From assembly GCA_023251415.1 (NCBI GenBank), contig JAHEYX010000200.1, positions 1 through 6,096 on the forward strand: a stretch of 6,096 bases of DNA, given 5' to 3'. The notes below the pieces were generated by a model. It searched no databases. It saw nothing but the letters and a program-made list of their open reading frames with translations, and was not told where the DNA came from. Every line of letters begins with the position of its first letter. Position 1 is the first letter of the stretch. Both the position numbers and the translations under genes were made by a program. Origin of the DNA: Chitinophagales bacterium (GTDB taxonomy: Bacteria; Bacteroidota; Bacteroidia; Chitinophagales; CAIODY01). This document shows positions 5,731 through 6,096 of this stretch, in pieces.

Positions 5731-5748
5731 AACAAAAAGTTTTATGTT
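5731..5748 (+). repeat. Second copy of the A-rich repeat, over the TPR gene start
   Basis: It starts AACAAAAAGT and ends TTTATGTT, and includes the ATG at 5744. The A-rich bases just before the ATG resemble the A-rich ribosome-binding context common in Bacteroidota, which lack strong Shine-Dalgarno use. A weak 5-bp hairpin (AAAAC 5729-5733, GTTTT 5739-5743) abuts the start codon. Confidence 0.35.
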
Positions 5749-6096
5749 GAAAAAATTAGTTTACAGTTTAGGTATCCTTACTGCCTTTACCTTGCCTGCT
5801 GCGGCGCAAAAAGCGAAAGTGGTGAGTGCATTTAATTATTTAAAATTTGATGAGTACGATAAAGCTAAAGCTGCTATCGACGAAGCCAGTAAAGAACCAA
5901 GTTCTGCAAAAATGTATAAAACGTGGTATTACCGTGGTATGATTTATCAAGCCATTCACGAAAAGCATTTGGATTCTACCATGGCTCCGGGAGCTTTAGA
6001 TACTGCTATGGCAGCTTATAAAAAATCGTTACAAATTGCTCCGGAAAATGAATTTACTTCTGAAACTACTCAAGGGGCTGCTAACTTAGGAGTTGA
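5744..6096 (+). CDS. Secreted TPR-type protein, partial at right edge
   Basis: The visible 117 residues begin with a Sec signal peptide: MLKK, a hydrophobic stretch to about residue 17, then PAAAQ with likely cleavage near residue 21. No lipobox cysteine follows, so the product is probably periplasmic. The mature part is helical. A first helix pair spans about 26-49 (SAFNYLKFDEYDKAKAAIDEA, one helix-turn-helix unit). A second TPR-like pair spans about 60-100, with KTWYYRGMIYQAI and LDTAMAAYKKSLQIAPEN, the latter a typical TPR B-helix followed by the Pro after the repeat. This start (signal peptide, then a 'KTWYYRG.IY' phrase) resembles a common Bacteroidota family of TPR proteins of unknown partner. 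A consensus -7 box and an A-rich leader precede it. Repeat count and C-terminal domains lie beyond the window. Confidence 0.82.
   Translation, partial: MLKKLVYSLGILTAFTLPAAAQKAKVVSAFNYLKFDEYDKAKAAIDEASKEPSSAKMYKTWYYRGMIYQAIHEKHLDSTMAPGALDTAMAAYKKSLQIAPENEFTSETTQGAANLGV

Noticed and set aside
5729..5743. AAAAC-AAAAA-GTTTT hairpin before the TPR start as a riboswitch or thermometer
   Set aside because: The stem is five nearly all A-T pairs and would hardly be stable. It is explained by the A-rich leader.
1..6096. Search for mobile elements, tRNA, rRNA, CRISPR, toxin-antitoxin or defence genes
   Set aside because: No transposase or integrase motifs, terminal inverted repeats, regularly spaced repeats or structured RNA could be seen. 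Nearly all bases belong to housekeeping-type genes.

Overview
The window looks like an ordinary chromosomal stretch from a member of the Bacteroidota. Three things point there. The gene content is typical: a GWxTD-domain secreted protein, a Bacteroidota-style WbqC protein, a long-form cytidine deaminase, and a secreted TPR protein. The DNA is AT-rich. TAnnTTTG-like boxes (the Bacteroidota -7 promoter element) lie before the genes, while purine-rich Shine-Dalgarno sequences are largely absent. I cannot place it below phylum level from the sequence alone.

Layout from left to right. Positions 1-72 (minus) hold the first 24 codons of an unrecognised gene that runs off the left edge. Positions 115-1437 (minus) are rimO, the ribosomal protein S12 methylthiotransferase, which apparently starts at TTG. 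Positions 1518-3023 (minus) are an exported GWxTD-domain protein whose signature motif reads GFESD. A 43-bp divergent intergenic region with a 17-bp near-palindrome separates it from a WbqC-family gene at 3067-3678 (plus). That gene converges on a saccharopine dehydrogenase-like gene at 3675-5030 (minus), and their stop codons share a TTAA. A second divergent region, 5031-5159, carries a close copy of the same near-palindrome. It leads to cdd (cytidine deaminase) at 5160-5645 (plus). A 98-bp spacer with a consensus -7 box then precedes a secreted TPR-type protein that starts at 5744 and runs off the right edge.

The genes serve separate housekeeping roles: translation fidelity and ribosome modification, envelope or secreted proteins, amino-acid metabolism, and pyrimidine salvage. 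I see no operon beyond the minus-strand run GWxTD gene - rimO - partial gene, and even there each gene has its own candidate promoter. I found no mobile element, tRNA, rRNA, CRISPR array, phage gene or defence system. No gene-free stretch exceeds about 130 bp. The points most worth following up are regulatory: the near-palindrome shared by both divergent regions, the very short predicted leaders of the WbqC gene and cdd, and the TTG start of rimO. I did not find an undescribed system here.
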